Positions 32,867-42,746 of a stretch of 42,821 bases of DNA are shown piece by piece. The stretch is taken from contig JAFQKX010000021.1 in assembly GCA_017414705.1 (NCBI GenBank), positions 1 to 42,821 on the forward strand, in the 5' to 3' direction. The stretch is from Clostridia bacterium (GTDB lineage: Bacteria > Bacillota > Clostridia > Oscillospirales > Acutalibacteraceae). Each line of letters begins with the position of its first letter. The first letter of the stretch is position 1. The notes beneath the pieces were generated by a model. That model was not told the origin of the DNA. It searched no databases and was given only the letters and a program-made list of their open reading frames with translations. The position numbers were made by a program, and so were the translations under genes.

Positions 32867-34954
32867 ATGGAATTGTATTTGGTGATCGCCACGTTTGTGG
32901 GGGCAACGTTAGCGCTGTTGTTTGCGCTGCTGACGGCGCGTAAGGTGCTTAAATTTTCAGAGGGCACCGAGCGGATGCAGAAGATCTCGGCATCCATCCG
33001 TCAGGGCGCTAACGCCTACCTCAAACGGCAGTATAAGATCGTGCTGATCTTCTTTGGTGCCATGTTTGTTATTTTGGGTGCCATGGCTATTTTCAAGCTG
33101 CTGACGCCGTACGTACCGTTTGCCTTTTTGACCGGTGGCTTCTTCTCGGCGCTGTCCGGCTTTATCGGTATGAAGATCGCAACGCTGGCCAACGCCAGAA
33201 CCGCCAACGCCTGCCGCGAGGGACTCAACCGCGGTCTGCGTGTGGCATTTTCTGCCGGTAGTGTAATGGGCTTCACGGTGGTTGGTCTGGGTCTGCTGGA
33301 TCTTGCCATTTGGTTTGCACTTTTGAAATTTGTGTTTAAACTGAATCCGACTGATATTACCGGTGCCATGCTGACCTTTGGCATGGGTGCTTCTTCCATG
33401 GCTTTGTTTGCCCGCGTGGGCGGCGGTATCTTTACCAAGGCTGCCGACGTCGGCGCCGATCTGGTTGGTAAGGTCGAGGTCGGAATTCCTGAGGACGACC
33501 CCCGTAACCCCGCCGTCATTGCCGATAACGTGGGTGATAACGTCGGTGACGTTGCCGGTATGGGCGCCGATCTGTACGAATCCTACGTTGGCTCGGTCAT
33601 TTCCGCCTGCGCCTTGGGCGTTGCTGCATTCGGCGGCGATATCAAGGCAATGGCTTTGCCCATGCTGCTTGCTGCATTGGGTGTGGTCTGTTCCATCTTC
33701 GGCACCTTTCTGGTGCGCACCCAAGAGGGCGCCGGTCAGAAGCAGCTGCTGGGCGCACTTTCCCGCGGAACCAATTTCTCCGCCATCCTCATCGCCATCA
33801 TTTCCTTGCCGTTGGTTTGGTTTGTGCTGGGCAAGGATCATTGGACCATTTACTTTGCCGTGTTGGCAGGTCTGATCGCAGGCGTGCTGATCGGTCAGTC
33901 CACCGAATATTTCACTTCCGAAAGCTATAAGCCCACCCGCAATCTGGCAGCCACCTCCGAGACCGGTACCGCCACCATCATCATCGGCGGTCTGTCGGTG
34001 GGTATGCTGTCCACCCTGCTGCCCATCGTGATCATTGCGGTCTGCGTTTTGGTCGCCTACTTTGTCTCGGGCGGCGCGCAGAGTGCTTCCATGGGTCTGT
34101 ACGGCATTGCCCTGGCAGCCGTGGGTATGCTGTCGACGCTGGGCATCACCTTGGCAACCGACGCTTACGGCCCCGTCGCCGATAACGCAGGCGGTATTGC
34201 CGAAATGGCAGGTCTGGAAAAGGAAGTCAGAGAGCGCACCGATGCCCTTGACTCCTTGGGTAACACCACCGCCGCCACCGGCAAGGGCTTTGCCATCGGC
34301 TCTGCTGCGCTTACCGCGCTGGCACTTATGGTCTCTTATATCGATAAGGTCAAGTCCATTGAGGGCGGCGCCGAGGCGATTGCTAACCTCAGCATCACCA
34401 ATCCCACCGTGCTGATCGGTCTGTTTATCGGTGCTTGCTTGCCCTTCGTCTTTGCGGCACTGACCATGGAATCGGTCGGCCGCGCCGCGCAAAGCGTGGT
34501 CAAAGAGGTGCGCCGTCAGTTCAAGGAGATCACAGGTCTGATGGAAGGCACTGCCGATCCCGATTACGCCAGCTGCGTGGATTTGTGCACCAAAGCCAGC
34601 CTGCACGAAATGGTTCTGCCCACTATCGTTGCCGTCATCGTTCCCATCGTCACCGGCTTGGTGCTTGGCTGCACCGGCGTGGTAGGTATGCTGGCAGGCG
34701 CCACCGTTTCGGGCTTCCTGATGGCAGTCTTTATGTCCAACTCGGGTGGGGCCTGGGATAACGCCAAAAAGTACATTGAAAGCGGCGTGCACGGCGGAAA
34801 AGGCTCCGATTGCCACAAGGCGGCAGTCGTCGGCGACACCGTCGGCGATCCCTTCAAGGACACCTCGGGACCCTCCATCAACATTCTCATCAAGCTGTTG
34901 TCGATGGTCTCTATCGTGTTTGCTGCCATTGTAGTCGGTTTCTCAATCCTGTAA
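32867..34954 (+). CDS. hppA: Membrane-bound K+-dependent pyrophosphatase (ion-pumping)
   Basis: This 695-residue, highly hydrophobic protein has about 16 membrane spans. It contains the pyrophosphate-binding signatures [20 protein letters not shown] and [19 protein letters not shown] near residues 186-240, [17 protein letters not shown] near residue 430, and a C-terminal [14 protein letters not shown]. It hydrolyses pyrophosphate and pumps H+ or Na+ across the membrane. The segment [10 protein letters not shown] near residue 464 has Ala rather than Lys at the position that separates K+-dependent from K+-independent enzymes; many K+-dependent bacterial forms pump Na+. The ATG has GGAGG 7 bases upstream. 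Monocistronic, with its own promoter and terminator. Confidence 0.95.
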   Translation: MELYLVIATFVGATLALLFALLTARKVLKFSEGTERMQKISASIRQGANAYLKRQYKIVLIFFGAMFVILGAMAIFKLLTPYVPFAFLTGGFFSALSGFIGMKIATLANARTANACREGLNRGLRVAFSAGSVMGFTVVGLGLLDLAIWFALLKFVFKLNPTDITGAMLTFGMGASSMALFARVGGGIFTKAADVGADLVGKVEVGIPEDDPRNPAVIADNVGDNVGDVAGMGADLYESYVGSVISACALGVAAFGGDIKAMALPMLLAALGVVCSIFGTFLVRTQEGAGQKQLLGALSRGTNFSAILIAIISLPLVWFVLGKDHWTIYFAVLAGLIAGVLIGQSTEYFTSESYKPTRNLAATSETGTATIIIGGLSVGMLSTLLPIVIIAVCVLVAYFVSGGAQSASMGLYGIALAAVGMLSTLGITLATDAYGPVADNAGGIAEMAGLEKEVRERTDALDSLGNTTAATGKGFAIGSAALTALALMVSYIDKVKSIEGGAEAIANLSITNPTVLIGLFIGACLPFVFAALTMESVGRAAQSVVKEVRRQFKEITGLMEGTADPDYASCVDLCTKASLHEMVLPTIVAVIVPIVTGLVLGCTGVVGMLAGATVSGFLMAVFMSNSGGAWDNAKKYIESGVHGGKGSDCHKAAVVGDTVGDPFKDTSGPSINILIKLLSMVSIVFAAIVVGFSIL

Positions 34955-34968
34955 TCGTATCATTTTCA

Positions 34969-35006
34969 AACGACCGAATTGTCATAGCGTCAATTCGGTC
35001 GTTTTT
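34969..35006 (+). terminator. Terminator of the pyrophosphatase gene
   Basis: CGACCGAATTG (34971-34981) and CAATTCGGTCG (34991-35001) form a perfect 11-bp stem followed by TTTTT. Confidence 0.88.
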
Positions 35007-35020
35007 CTTGTCGCGAATCC

Positions 35021-35049
35021 TTGCAAAACGGCAGATTTTCCCGTATAAT
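35021..35049 (+). promoter_or_regulatory. Promoter of the DUF5058-M20 operon
   Basis: TTGCAA (35021-35026) and TATAAT (35044-35049) are 17 bases apart, upstream of the TTG start at 35104. Confidence 0.72.
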
Positions 35050-35103
35050 GTAGTTAAGCACATTACATAATTTTAAAAATGATAAAGAAAGAGGGTAGAA
35101 ATC

Positions 35104-35829
35104 TTGAATTTCAGTACCAACAGTCTATTTTTGTACGTGGTTGCCGCCTGCATTATCGTGTTCGTGCTGGCACAGTCCACCTTTTTTCTGGTGCGTGCCT
35201 ATCGGCGCGGCAAGCAGCTGGGACTGACCGCCAAGCAGCTGCGCAAAACGGTCATTTCCACTGCGGTGTTCACCATCGCGCCCGCCATCTCGTTTCTGGT
35301 TGGCATCGTGACGCTGTCCAAGTTCTTGGGCATTCCGTTGCCGTGGATCCGCATGAGCGTTATCGGCGCCATTACCTACGAATTACCCGCCGCTACCTCT
35401 ACGGCAAACGCACTTAACGTTTCCTTGTCCGAAATGATTACCGACCCCAAGGTCTATTCCGCCATCGCGTGGGTCATGACGCTTGGCATTATCCCCAGTA
35501 TTATTTTGCCGCCGTTTTTGATGAAGCCGCTGCGCAACGGCGTCATCAAGCTGCAAAACCGCGACCAAAAATGGAGCGATCTGTTCATGACCTCTATGTT
35601 TTTGGGCATGATCTCGGCGTTTCTCGGCATGGTGTTTGCCGACGTTCGCTCCGGTCTGGTCGGTTGGATCCCCATCTTCGTGCTGCTGTTCTCGGCGGCG
35701 CTGATGGGTATCTGCGGTATTCTCATCAAGAAATGCAATATGAAATGGCTGGAGACCTATGCTATGGCAATCAGTATGGTGGGTGCGATGGTGTTTGCCG
35801 TCGTCATTACCCCTGTGATCGGAGGTTAA
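35104..35829 (+). CDS. DUF5058-type multi-span membrane protein
   Basis: This 241-residue protein has about six to seven predicted membrane helices and matches the DUF5058 family as I recall it. The conserved-looking segment is RMSVIGAITYELPAATSTANAL. Its role is not established; the neighbours suggest a two-subunit permease. It starts at TTG 35104 after an AGAGGGT site. Four bases after its stop comes another membrane protein gene, and then an M20 peptidase gene, all in one operon. Confidence 0.78.
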   Translation: MNFSTNSLFLYVVAACIIVFVLAQSTFFLVRAYRRGKQLGLTAKQLRKTVISTAVFTIAPAISFLVGIVTLSKFLGIPLPWIRMSVIGAITYELPAATSTANALNVSLSEMITDPKVYSAIAWVMTLGIIPSIILPPFLMKPLRNGVIKLQNRDQKWSDLFMTSMFLGMISAFLGMVFADVRSGLVGWIPIFVLLFSAALMGICGILIKKCNMKWLETYAMAISMVGAMVFAVVITPVIGG

Positions 35830-35833
35830 GTGT

Positions 35834-36487
35834 ATGCGTGATTATATGAAAGATACCGACAGATACGGTAAAATTTGGATCTGGACGGCTGCCGTGCTGA
35901 TTTTGATGGTGCCGGTCGCCATATGCGTTTATTACGATGCCTGGCCTGAAATGACGGCGGTGTTCAAGGGCTTGTTGGGCGTCGCACCCATTTACTGGAC
36001 GGTGGGACTGATCGAGGTCATCACCTATACCCCCATGCTTGGTGTCGGCGGCACCTACCTTGCCTTCGTCACCGGCAATCTGACCTCGCTCAAGGCGCCC
36101 AGCGCCCTCTCCGCCATGGAGAACGCCGAGGTCAAGCCCGGCAGCGAGGAGGGCGAGGTGGTCTCCACCATCGCCATTGCTACCAGCTCCATCGTCACAA
36201 CTCTGGTGCTGGCCGCAGGCGTCGGCGTGCTTTGGTTGGTGACACCGCTGTTGGATTCCCCTGTGCTCAAGCCTGCGTTTGATAACATCCTGCCCGCCTT
36301 GTTCGGCGGTCTGGGCGTGGTGTATATCAGCAAAAACTGGAAATTATCAGTCGCCCCCATCGTCTTTATGGTGGTGCTGTTTTTGGCGGTGCCGTCCTTG
36401 GCAGGCTCGGTCGGTGTTTTGGTGCCGGTCGGTGTGCTCATCGCCTTGGGCGCGGCACGCATTATGTACAAAAAAGGGTGGGTCTGA
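35834..36487 (+). CDS. Multi-span membrane protein paired with DUF5058
   Basis: This 217-residue protein has about six predicted membrane helices, including WIWTAAVLILMVPVAICVYY near the N-terminus and a Gly-rich segment TPMLGVGGTYLAFVTGNLTS near residue 57 that could line a transport path. I do not recognise a named family. The ATG has GGAGG 8 bases upstream, inside the end of the preceding gene. Its stop overlaps the next start (TGATG). The tight pairing with the DUF5058 gene suggests the two form one membrane complex (inference). Confidence 0.72.
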   Translation: MRDYMKDTDRYGKIWIWTAAVLILMVPVAICVYYDAWPEMTAVFKGLLGVAPIYWTVGLIEVITYTPMLGVGGTYLAFVTGNLTSLKAPSALSAMENAEVKPGSEEGEVVSTIAIATSSIVTTLVLAAGVGVLWLVTPLLDSPVLKPAFDNILPALFGGLGVVYISKNWKLSVAPIVFMVVLFLAVPSLAGSVGVLVPVGVLIALGAARIMYKKGWV

Positions 36488-37932
36488 TGATAGGCTGGAT
36501 CATTGCGGGCAGCTTGCTCGCGCTGCTGACCATTTTTTTGGCGGTCATTATCATCCGTACCCTGCGCTTTCGCCCCGCCGTGCAGCCTGCTGAGCAGGCA
36601 GACGAGATCACTCTGCCGCAGGATAAGATCGTCGACGATATGGCGGAGATGCTGCGCTGCAAGACCGTCTCCAACCGCGACGAAGCCTTGGTGGATCGTG
36701 CCGAATTTGAAAAATTCATTGCGCTGCTGGCGGAACGGTTTCCTCGGATCCACGCCGCCTGCACGCTGCAAAAGATCGGTAAGACGGGTCTGCTTTACCG
36801 CCTGGCGGGACAAAGCAGAGCAGAGCCGACCGTCCTGATGGCGCACTACGACGTGGTGCCGGTCAATGCCGAAGGCTGGAGCAAGCCTGCGTTTGACGGA
36901 CTCGTCGAGAATGACTGCATCTGGGGCCGCGGTGCATTGGATACCAAGAGCACGCTGTGCGGTGTTCTGGAGGCTTTGGAGTTGCTGCTCGCGCAGAATT
37001 ATCAGCCTAAAAATGACCTTTATCTCTCCTTCTCGGGCGAAGAAGAGATCGACGGCAGATCCTGTCCCGAGATCGTGGCGCATCTCAAAGAAAACGGCAT
37101 CGTTCCCGCTATGGTTCTGGATGAGGGCGGTGCCGTGGTGCAAAACGTTTTCCCGGGCGTCAAGCAGGAATGTGCCCTCGTCGGCGTGGCGGAAAAGGGA
37201 AGCCTCAATCTCAATTTTACACTGCATTCGAGCGGCGGACACGCCTCCACACCGCCCCCGCATACCGTGTTGGGCAGACTGTCGCAAGCGGTGGTGCGTA
37301 TGGAAAGAAGCCCCTTCCCGCGACACCTGACTCCTCCCGTCGCAGGGATGTTCGATACGCTGGGACGCCATTCCAATTTCGTGTATCGGATGATCTTTGC
37401 CAATCTGTGGTGCTTTTTACCGCTGCTGGATCTCATCTGCAAAAAATCGGGCGGCGAGCTCAACGCCATGATGCGCACCACCGTTGCCGTCACTCGTATG
37501 CAGGGCAGCGATGCTTATAACGTCCTGCCGCCCAAAGCAAGTCTTGGTATCAATATGCGCCTGATGGGCGGGGATACCGTGGAATCGGCACAAGCCTATC
37601 TTAAAAAGGTCATTGCCGACGAGGAGATCGAGTGCGCGGTGGTCAGCGGTATGAATCCGTCCATTTGCTCGCGCACCGATTGTGCGGCGTGGGATACCCT
37701 GCAAAAGGCCATTCGACAGACCTGGCCCGAGGCCATCGTCTCGCCCTATCTGATGATGGCCTGCAGTGATTCGCGCCATTATTGCGCCATCACTGACCGC
37801 GTCTATCGCTTTTCTGCCATGCGGTTGTCCAAGGAGGAACGCGGTATGATCCACGGAAACGACGAGCGTATTCCCATTGCCACGCTGCTGCGTACGGTGG
37901 AATTTTACGTCCGCCTGCTGCGTATGATCTGA
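36487..37932 (+). CDS. Membrane-anchored M20 family metallopeptidase (CPS1/PM20D1-like)
   Basis: This 481-residue protein has an N-terminal membrane helix (residues 3-22) and a di-zinc M20 peptidase domain. Metal and catalytic motifs are MAHYDVVPV near residue 118 (His, Asp), RGALDTKS near residue 152 (bridging Asp), SGEEEIDG near residue 183 (catalytic Glu pair) and a C-terminal metal-binding His near LMMACSDSRHY. The long lid domain resembles CPS1/PM20D1, which act on carboxypeptidase substrates or N-acyl amino acids. ATG 36487 overlaps the upstream stop, so translation is coupled to two membrane proteins. An uptake-and-hydrolysis unit for peptides or acylated amino acids is the best guess. 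Confidence 0.87.
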   Translation: MIGWIIAGSLLALLTIFLAVIIIRTLRFRPAVQPAEQADEITLPQDKIVDDMAEMLRCKTVSNRDEALVDRAEFEKFIALLAERFPRIHAACTLQKIGKTGLLYRLAGQSRAEPTVLMAHYDVVPVNAEGWSKPAFDGLVENDCIWGRGALDTKSTLCGVLEALELLLAQNYQPKNDLYLSFSGEEEIDGRSCPEIVAHLKENGIVPAMVLDEGGAVVQNVFPGVKQECALVGVAEKGSLNLNFTLHSSGGHASTPPPHTVLGRLSQAVVRMERSPFPRHLTPPVAGMFDTLGRHSNFVYRMIFANLWCFLPLLDLICKKSGGELNAMMRTTVAVTRMQGSDAYNVLPPKASLGINMRLMGGDTVESAQAYLKKVIADEEIECAVVSGMNPSICSRTDCAAWDTLQKAIRQTWPEAIVSPYLMMACSDSRHYCAITDRVYRFSAMRLSKEERGMIHGNDERIPIATLLRTVEFYVRLLRMI

Positions 37933-37942
37933 ATCACATAAC

Positions 37943-37976
37943 AAAAACGCCTTGGTCGATCGACCAAGGCGTTTTT
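37943..37976. terminator. Bidirectional terminator
   Basis: AAAAACGCCTTGGTCG and CGACCAAGGCGTTTTT form a perfect 16-bp stem between the convergent M20 operon and mntP. Confidence 0.92.
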
Positions 37977-37983
37977 CTTTGTC

Positions 37984-38571
37984 TTAAAAGAAGCTGCTGA
38001 TGAGGATCTCAAAGCCGATGGCGATCAGGATCACGCCGCCCAGAATGGAGGCTTTGTTGGCAAATACCGTGCCGAATTTCTTGCCGATCAGGATCCCCGC
38101 CGTGCACAGCACGAAGGTGACCGCCGCAATGATCAATGCACAAACCAGCGCCATAATGACGTTATATTCGGCAATGGTAAAGCCCACCGACAAGGCGTCA
38201 ATGGAGGTGGCAACACCCTGCACCAGCAATGCGCCCAAGCCTACCGCTTGCTTTTGCTCGCAGGCACAGTCGCGGTTGCGAATACCGTCCAGCAGCATCT
38301 TGCTGCCGATGTAGCACAGCAGGATCAGCGCAATCCAAGGGATAAACGGCTCGAACAGCTTGAAATACTGCAGCAGCATGTGAACGCACAACCAGCCCAG
38401 CAGCGGCATCAAGGCCTGAAAGCCCGCAAAGACGCCCGCAATCCCAATGGCTTTTTTGTTTTTCATGCAGGGCTCGTTGAGGCCGTTTGCCAGCGACACC
38501 GAAAAGGCGTCCATGGCAAGCCCTACGCCCAGCAACGCGCTGTTGACAAAAAACATGATATTCCAATCCAT
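37984..38571 (-). CDS. mntP: Manganese efflux pump MntP
   Basis: This 195-residue protein has six predicted membrane helices and the internal duplication of the MntP family. It has the conserved GLAMDAFSVSLANGL (residues 18-32) with Asp21, and ATSIDALSVGFT (about residues 121-132) in the second half. It exports Mn2+ to prevent manganese toxicity. The ATG has AAAGGAG 7 bases upstream. It starts 13 bases after mfd and is probably co-transcribed with it; no yybP-type riboswitch is visible in so short a gap. Confidence 0.92.
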   Translation of the reverse strand: MDWNIMFFVNSALLGVGLAMDAFSVSLANGLNEPCMKNKKAIGIAGVFAGFQALMPLLGWLCVHMLLQYFKLFEPFIPWIALILLCYIGSKMLLDGIRNRDCACEQKQAVGLGALLVQGVATSIDALSVGFTIAEYNVIMALVCALIIAAVTFVLCTAGILIGKKFGTVFANKASILGGVILIAIGFEILISSFF

Positions 38572-38584
38572 GGTTTTGGCTCCT

Positions 38585-41500
38585 TTATTGGTTTGCAGTC
38601 AGAGACTGCAGAATAAACAGTACCGTTCGAATGCAGCCAATGAGTTCCTCTCCCGGCTTGGAACGGATGCGGAAATACGATTTTTCACCTGCCCCAACCG
38701 CAAAGCGCCGCTTGTAGCGGGTCAGCAGCGTGTCAAACTGTTCTTGGGATAAGGTGTTGGTGTAAAAATGAAGCCATTCGCCGTGCTGCGCCACCTCGTA
38801 AATGCCTTGCTGCGCCGCAATGCAGCGGATTTTGGCAATCTCAATGAGTCCGTCCACGCCCTGCGGAACGGGGCCGTAACGGTCGGTTAGCTCATCCAGC
38901 ACGTCAGCCTCGTCGGCATCGGTGCGAATATCGGCAATGCGGCGGTAAGCATCCAACCGCTGCTCTAATACCGGAATATAAGATTCGGGAATATGCGCAT
39001 CGGTCTGCAGATCGATGGTGCATTCCAATTTTGGGATCGGCTTTTCGCCCTTGGCAGCCTCAACTGCCTCGGCAAGCATGCGTACATATAATTCGTAACC
39101 AACGCTTTCCATCTGTCCGTGCTGCTCGGCACCCAGCAGGTTGCCTGCACCGCGGATCTCCAGATCCCGCATGGCAATGCGAAATCCCGAGCCGAACTCG
39201 GTGAAATCCCGCATGGCCTCCAACCGCTTGCGTGCCACGTCGGTCAGCTCCTTGCCGGGGCGGAAGGTGAAATAGGCGTAGGCACGCCGACTCGAGCGTC
39301 CCACGCGCCCGCGCAGCTGATGCAGCTGAGAAAGTCCCATGCGATCGGCTTGTTCAATAATCAACGTGTTGACGTTGGGGACGTCCACGCCGGTCTCAAT
39401 GATGGTGGTACAGACCAAAATATCGGTCTCGCCCTCGATCAGCTTGCTCCATTCCTTGGAGAGCGCTTCCTCCTTCATCCTGCCGTGCGCCACCGAAATG
39501 CGCGCATCGGGCAGCTCGTTTGCCAATAATGCCGCGCAACGCTCAATGGTCTCCACGTGATTGTGCAGATAATAGATCTGTCCGCCGCGGCGCAGCTCGC
39601 GCCGAATGGCCTCCAGCAGTACTCCGCGGTTTTCTTCCATGACGTAGGTCTGCACCGGCACGCGGTCGCCGGGCGCTTCCTCGATGAGCGACATATCGCG
39701 AATACCCGACATCGCCATATTGAGCGTGCGGGGGATGGGGGTGGCGGATAAGGTCAGAATATCCACCTGCGGATATAATTCCTTGAGCTTTTCCTTGTGT
39801 GCCACACCAAAGCGCTGCTCCTCGTCCACGATGACCAGCCCCAGATCGCGGAACTGTACGTCCGACGAGATGAGACGGTGCGTGCCCACCAAAATATCCA
39901 CCGTGCCGCGCTTAAGACGCTCCAGAATGGTCTTTTGCTTGGAGGCGGGGACAAAGCGCGAGATCATTTCAATATTCATACCGCTGTATTCCATGCGCTG
40001 CTGCATGGTCATGAAATGCTGCCACGCCAAAATGGTGGTCGGTACCAAGACTGCTACCTGCTTGCCGTCCAAAACCGCCTTAAACGCTGCGCGCAGAGCT
40101 ACTTCGGTCTTGCCGAAGCCCACGTCGCCGCACAACAGACGATCCATCGGGATGCTGCGCTCCATGTCGCTTTTGATCTCGGCGCAGCAGCGCAGCTGAT
40201 CGTCGGTCTCTTCATAGACAAAACGGTTTTCGAAATCCCGCTGCGCGTCACAGTCGGGTGAAAACGCAAAGCCCTTTTGCTGCATACGAACCGCATACAG
40301 CTTGATGAGCTGATCGGCAATATCCTTGACCGCCTTGCGCACCCGCGCGTGGGTCTTTTCCCAATCGGCAGAGGAGAGACGGTGGATCTTGATCTTGGCA
40401 TCCTCGCTGGACGGTCCCACGTATTTGGAGACCAGATCCAGCTGCGTCACCGGCACGTACAGCACGTCGTTGCCGGCGTATTGGATCTTGATGTAGTCCT
40501 TGGTAATGCCCTGCATCTGCCGTTTGACGATGCCCGAAAAAATGCCGATTCCGTGCACCGTATGCACGATATAATCGCCCGCGTGCAGCTCATCCAACGA
40601 GCCGAAGGCCTGTGCGCGCTGTCTGCGGTGCTTGGTGCGCGCGGCGGGCAGTCCGAACGGAATGATCATAAATTTGCTGCCGGGATATTCGCAGCCGCCG
40701 GTCAGCGGCAGCTCGGTCACCAGCACCTGCCCCGCGACAGGCAATACCGGCTTGGAAACCGTCTGTGCCTTGACGTCAAAGCGGCACAGATCCTCCGCCA
40801 GGATCGAGGCGGTTTTTTGATTGGTGACCGCGATGACGACGCCGAAGCCCACCGCAAGCGAGCCCTTGATGTCGTCCGCTAATGCCTCGGCGGTGGAGCT
40901 CCACGGGGTGATCTGCCGCGTGCGGAAGCTGATTGCCTCACGGAAGGTCAGATCGTACGAGGAATACAGCAGGGAATCCAGCACCACCGCGCCGCCTGCT
41001 TGCAGTTTTTCATTCACTTCCCCGTAGGTCAGGTAATAGGCGTCGTAGCCCTCCGCTACGCAGCCGTCCTCAGCAAGGATCTCAAAATCCGAGCAAAGAC
41101 TGTCGTAATATCCGTTCAGCCGCTCGCGCACCTTGGAGTATTCGCTGACGAACAATAACCGATCCGCAAACAGGTCAAAGACCGTGTTTCCCGCGCTGTC
41201 GGTCAAAAACAGATACCGATCTGCAGTAGCGGGCAAAACGCCGCCCTGCAGCAAGCTGAGATCGGCTTGCACCGTCTCGCGCAGCGTGTCGGACATCGAC
41301 TTGCGTTGCCTGCAGTAGTCCTCCAACCGATTTTTCAGTACGTCGGGCGCGATCAGCAACTCCCGCGCCGGAAAAATGGAGGCACTTTTTTGCGTGGCTT
41401 CTCTGCGCTGCGTCACGGGATCAAAGGTCACGATGGTGTCCACCGTGTCGCCGAAGAAATCCAACCGCACGGGATACTGTGCCCCCGGCGCAAAAAAGTC

Positions 41501-42034
41501 AATAATAGAACCGCGGTGCGAAAACTGTCCCGCACCGTCCACGCGGTCGGCCTGCGTATAACCGCCCTGCACCAATGCGTACAGTACGGTCTTCATATCC
41601 AATTCATCGCCTACGCGCACCGTCACGGTGGCGGCACGCATGGCAGCCTTTTGCGGCAAAAACGAGATGGCGGCATCGGCGGGGCAGACCAGCACCTGCG
41701 CATCGCCGTGGATGGCACGGGTCAGCGCGCTGAGCTGCATCTGCTCGTATTCCCGCGAAACGGCGGCAACGCTGCGCAGCGCCAGATCGCGTGCAGGCAT
41801 ACAGACCGCCGAAACACCCAGGGCGTTGCAGTCGGCCACCACCTTGTTGGCTTCGTTTTCGTCGGCGGTAATCACCAAAGCACCGCGCGAGGATTGCTCG
41901 CACAGTGTTGCAATGATATGTACCTTTGAAAAGTGCGAAAGACCCGAAGCCGTCAGGGGGAGGGTATGCCGATCAACGGCATTCCGTAGCTGAACGTATT
42001 CAGGCAATGCGCACAGAGCGGTGTCAAACAGCAT
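38585..42034 (-). CDS. mfd: Transcription-repair coupling factor Mfd
   Basis: This 1149-residue protein has the full Mfd layout. It comprises an N-terminal UvrB-like region; a CarD-like RNA-polymerase-interacting domain near residues 478-545 (LHAGDYIVHTVHGIGIFSGI); superfamily 2 helicase motor domains with Walker A GDVGFGKTEVALRA near residue 633 and the DEEQRFGV box near residue 734; a RAD50-like translocation motif around QLHQLRGRVGRSSR; and the C-terminal regulatory domain. It displaces RNA polymerase stalled at DNA lesions and recruits UvrA. The ATG has only a weak GAGTGAG site. It lies 45 bases after pth in the conserved Firmicute order prs-pth-mfd. Confidence 0.97.
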   Translation of the reverse strand: MLFDTALCALPEYVQLRNAVDRHTLPLTASGLSHFSKVHIIATLCEQSSRGALVITADENEANKVVADCNALGVSAVCMPARDLALRSVAAVSREYEQMQLSALTRAIHGDAQVLVCPADAAISFLPQKAAMRAATVTVRVGDELDMKTVLYALVQGGYTQADRVDGAGQFSHRGSIIDFFAPGAQYPVRLDFFGDTVDTIVTFDPVTQRREATQKSASIFPARELLIAPDVLKNRLEDYCRQRKSMSDTLRETVQADLSLLQGGVLPATADRYLFLTDSAGNTVFDLFADRLLFVSEYSKVRERLNGYYDSLCSDFEILAEDGCVAEGYDAYYLTYGEVNEKLQAGGAVVLDSLLYSSYDLTFREAISFRTRQITPWSSTAEALADDIKGSLAVGFGVVIAVTNQKTASILAEDLCRFDVKAQTVSKPVLPVAGQVLVTELPLTGGCEYPGSKFMIIPFGLPAARTKHRRQRAQAFGSLDELHAGDYIVHTVHGIGIFSGIVKRQMQGITKDYIKIQYAGNDVLYVPVTQLDLVSKYVGPSSEDAKIKIHRLSSADWEKTHARVRKAVKDIADQLIKLYAVRMQQKGFAFSPDCDAQRDFENRFVYEETDDQLRCCAEIKSDMERSIPMDRLLCGDVGFGKTEVALRAAFKAVLDGKQVAVLVPTTILAWQHFMTMQQRMEYSGMNIEMISRFVPASKQKTILERLKRGTVDILVGTHRLISSDVQFRDLGLVIVDEEQRFGVAHKEKLKELYPQVDILTLSATPIPRTLNMAMSGIRDMSLIEEAPGDRVPVQTYVMEENRGVLLEAIRRELRRGGQIYYLHNHVETIERCAALLANELPDARISVAHGRMKEEALSKEWSKLIEGETDILVCTTIIETGVDVPNVNTLIIEQADRMGLSQLHQLRGRVGRSSRRAYAYFTFRPGKELTDVARKRLEAMRDFTEFGSGFRIAMRDLEIRGAGNLLGAEQHGQMESVGYELYVRMLAEAVEAAKGEKPIPKLECTIDLQTDAHIPESYIPVLEQRLDAYRRIADIRTDADEADVLDELTDRYGPVPQGVDGLIEIAKIRCIAAQQGIYEVAQHGEWLHFYTNTLSQEQFDTLLTRYKRRFAVGAGEKSYFRIRSKPGEELIGCIRTVLFILQSLTANQ

Positions 42035-42079
42035 GATCTCACTCGTTTCGCTTGTCAGATGGCTTTGTTTTATTTTTGA

Positions 42080-42679
42080 TCAAAGGGCGGTTCCGTTGTA
42101 GCGGCTCATCGCCAGATCGGTTTCCCCCTGAACGATCAGTTCAATCGCTTTGACGGCGTTTTGTATGGCGGCATCCAAGCCTTTGCGGTCGGCATCCGAG
42201 AATTTGGACAGTACCCAGTCGGCAAGATCCATTTGCGGGTGCGGTTTGACGCCAACCCCCAAACGCAGCCGCACGAAGTCCTCGCTGCTCAAATGCTCAA
42301 TGATGGAGCGCAGTCCCTTTTGCCCGCCGTCCGAGCCTTTTTTGCGGATGCGCAGCGTTCCCGGAGCAAAATTAACGTCATCACATAGAATAACAATTCT
42401 CTCGGGGGGAATTTTGTAGAAGCGTGCCAGCGCACCGATACTTTCTCCCGACAGATTCATAAAGGTCTGCGGCTTGGCCAAAATACAGGGCACGTCACCC
42501 ACGCTGCAGCGTGTAACCAACGCCTTGTGCTTGAGGGTATCTACCGAAACGCTGTGCTCGCGCGCCAGCGCGTCAATACACAAAAATCCTGCGTTATGAC
42601 GGGTGTTTTCATATTTCGGGCCGGGATTTCCAAGTCCCGCGATCAAAAATTGCGGCGAGCCTTTGGCACCAAACAGCAT
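42080..42679 (-). CDS. pth: Peptidyl-tRNA hydrolase
   Basis: This 199-residue protein has GLGNPGPKYENTRHNAGF (about residues 16-33) with the catalytic His28. It also has KPQTFMNLSGESI near residue 69, LCDDVNFAPGTLRIR near residue 98 and GSDGGQKGLRSI near residue 114, all diagnostic of bacterial Pth. It cleaves peptidyl-tRNA released from stalled ribosomes, recycling tRNA. The ATG has an AGAGG site. It lies between prs and mfd as in many Firmicutes and probably shares a transcript with mfd; a terminator separates it from prs. Confidence 0.96.
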   Translation of the reverse strand: MLFGAKGSPQFLIAGLGNPGPKYENTRHNAGFLCIDALAREHSVSVDTLKHKALVTRCSVGDVPCILAKPQTFMNLSGESIGALARFYKIPPERIVILCDDVNFAPGTLRIRKKGSDGGQKGLRSIIEHLSSEDFVRLRLGVGVKPHPQMDLADWVLSKFSDADRKGLDAAIQNAVKAIELIVQGETDLAMSRYNGTAL

Positions 42680-42708
42680 AGGATCATTCCTCTCGTTGGA
42701 TTCTCAAG

Positions 42709-42735
42709 AAAAAGCGGCGGGATGCCCGCCGCTTG
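42709..42735 (-). terminator. Terminator of prs
   Basis: On the minus strand AAGCGGCGGG and CCCGCCGCTT form a 10-bp stem with a short loop, followed by TTTT. Confidence 0.88.
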
Positions 42736-42746
42736 TAAGCTTGGAT

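Noticed and set aside
32957-34816. 619-codon open frame on the minus strand
   Set aside because: It is antisense to the membrane pyrophosphatase; the Gln/His/Gly-rich translation is typical of a shadow frame.
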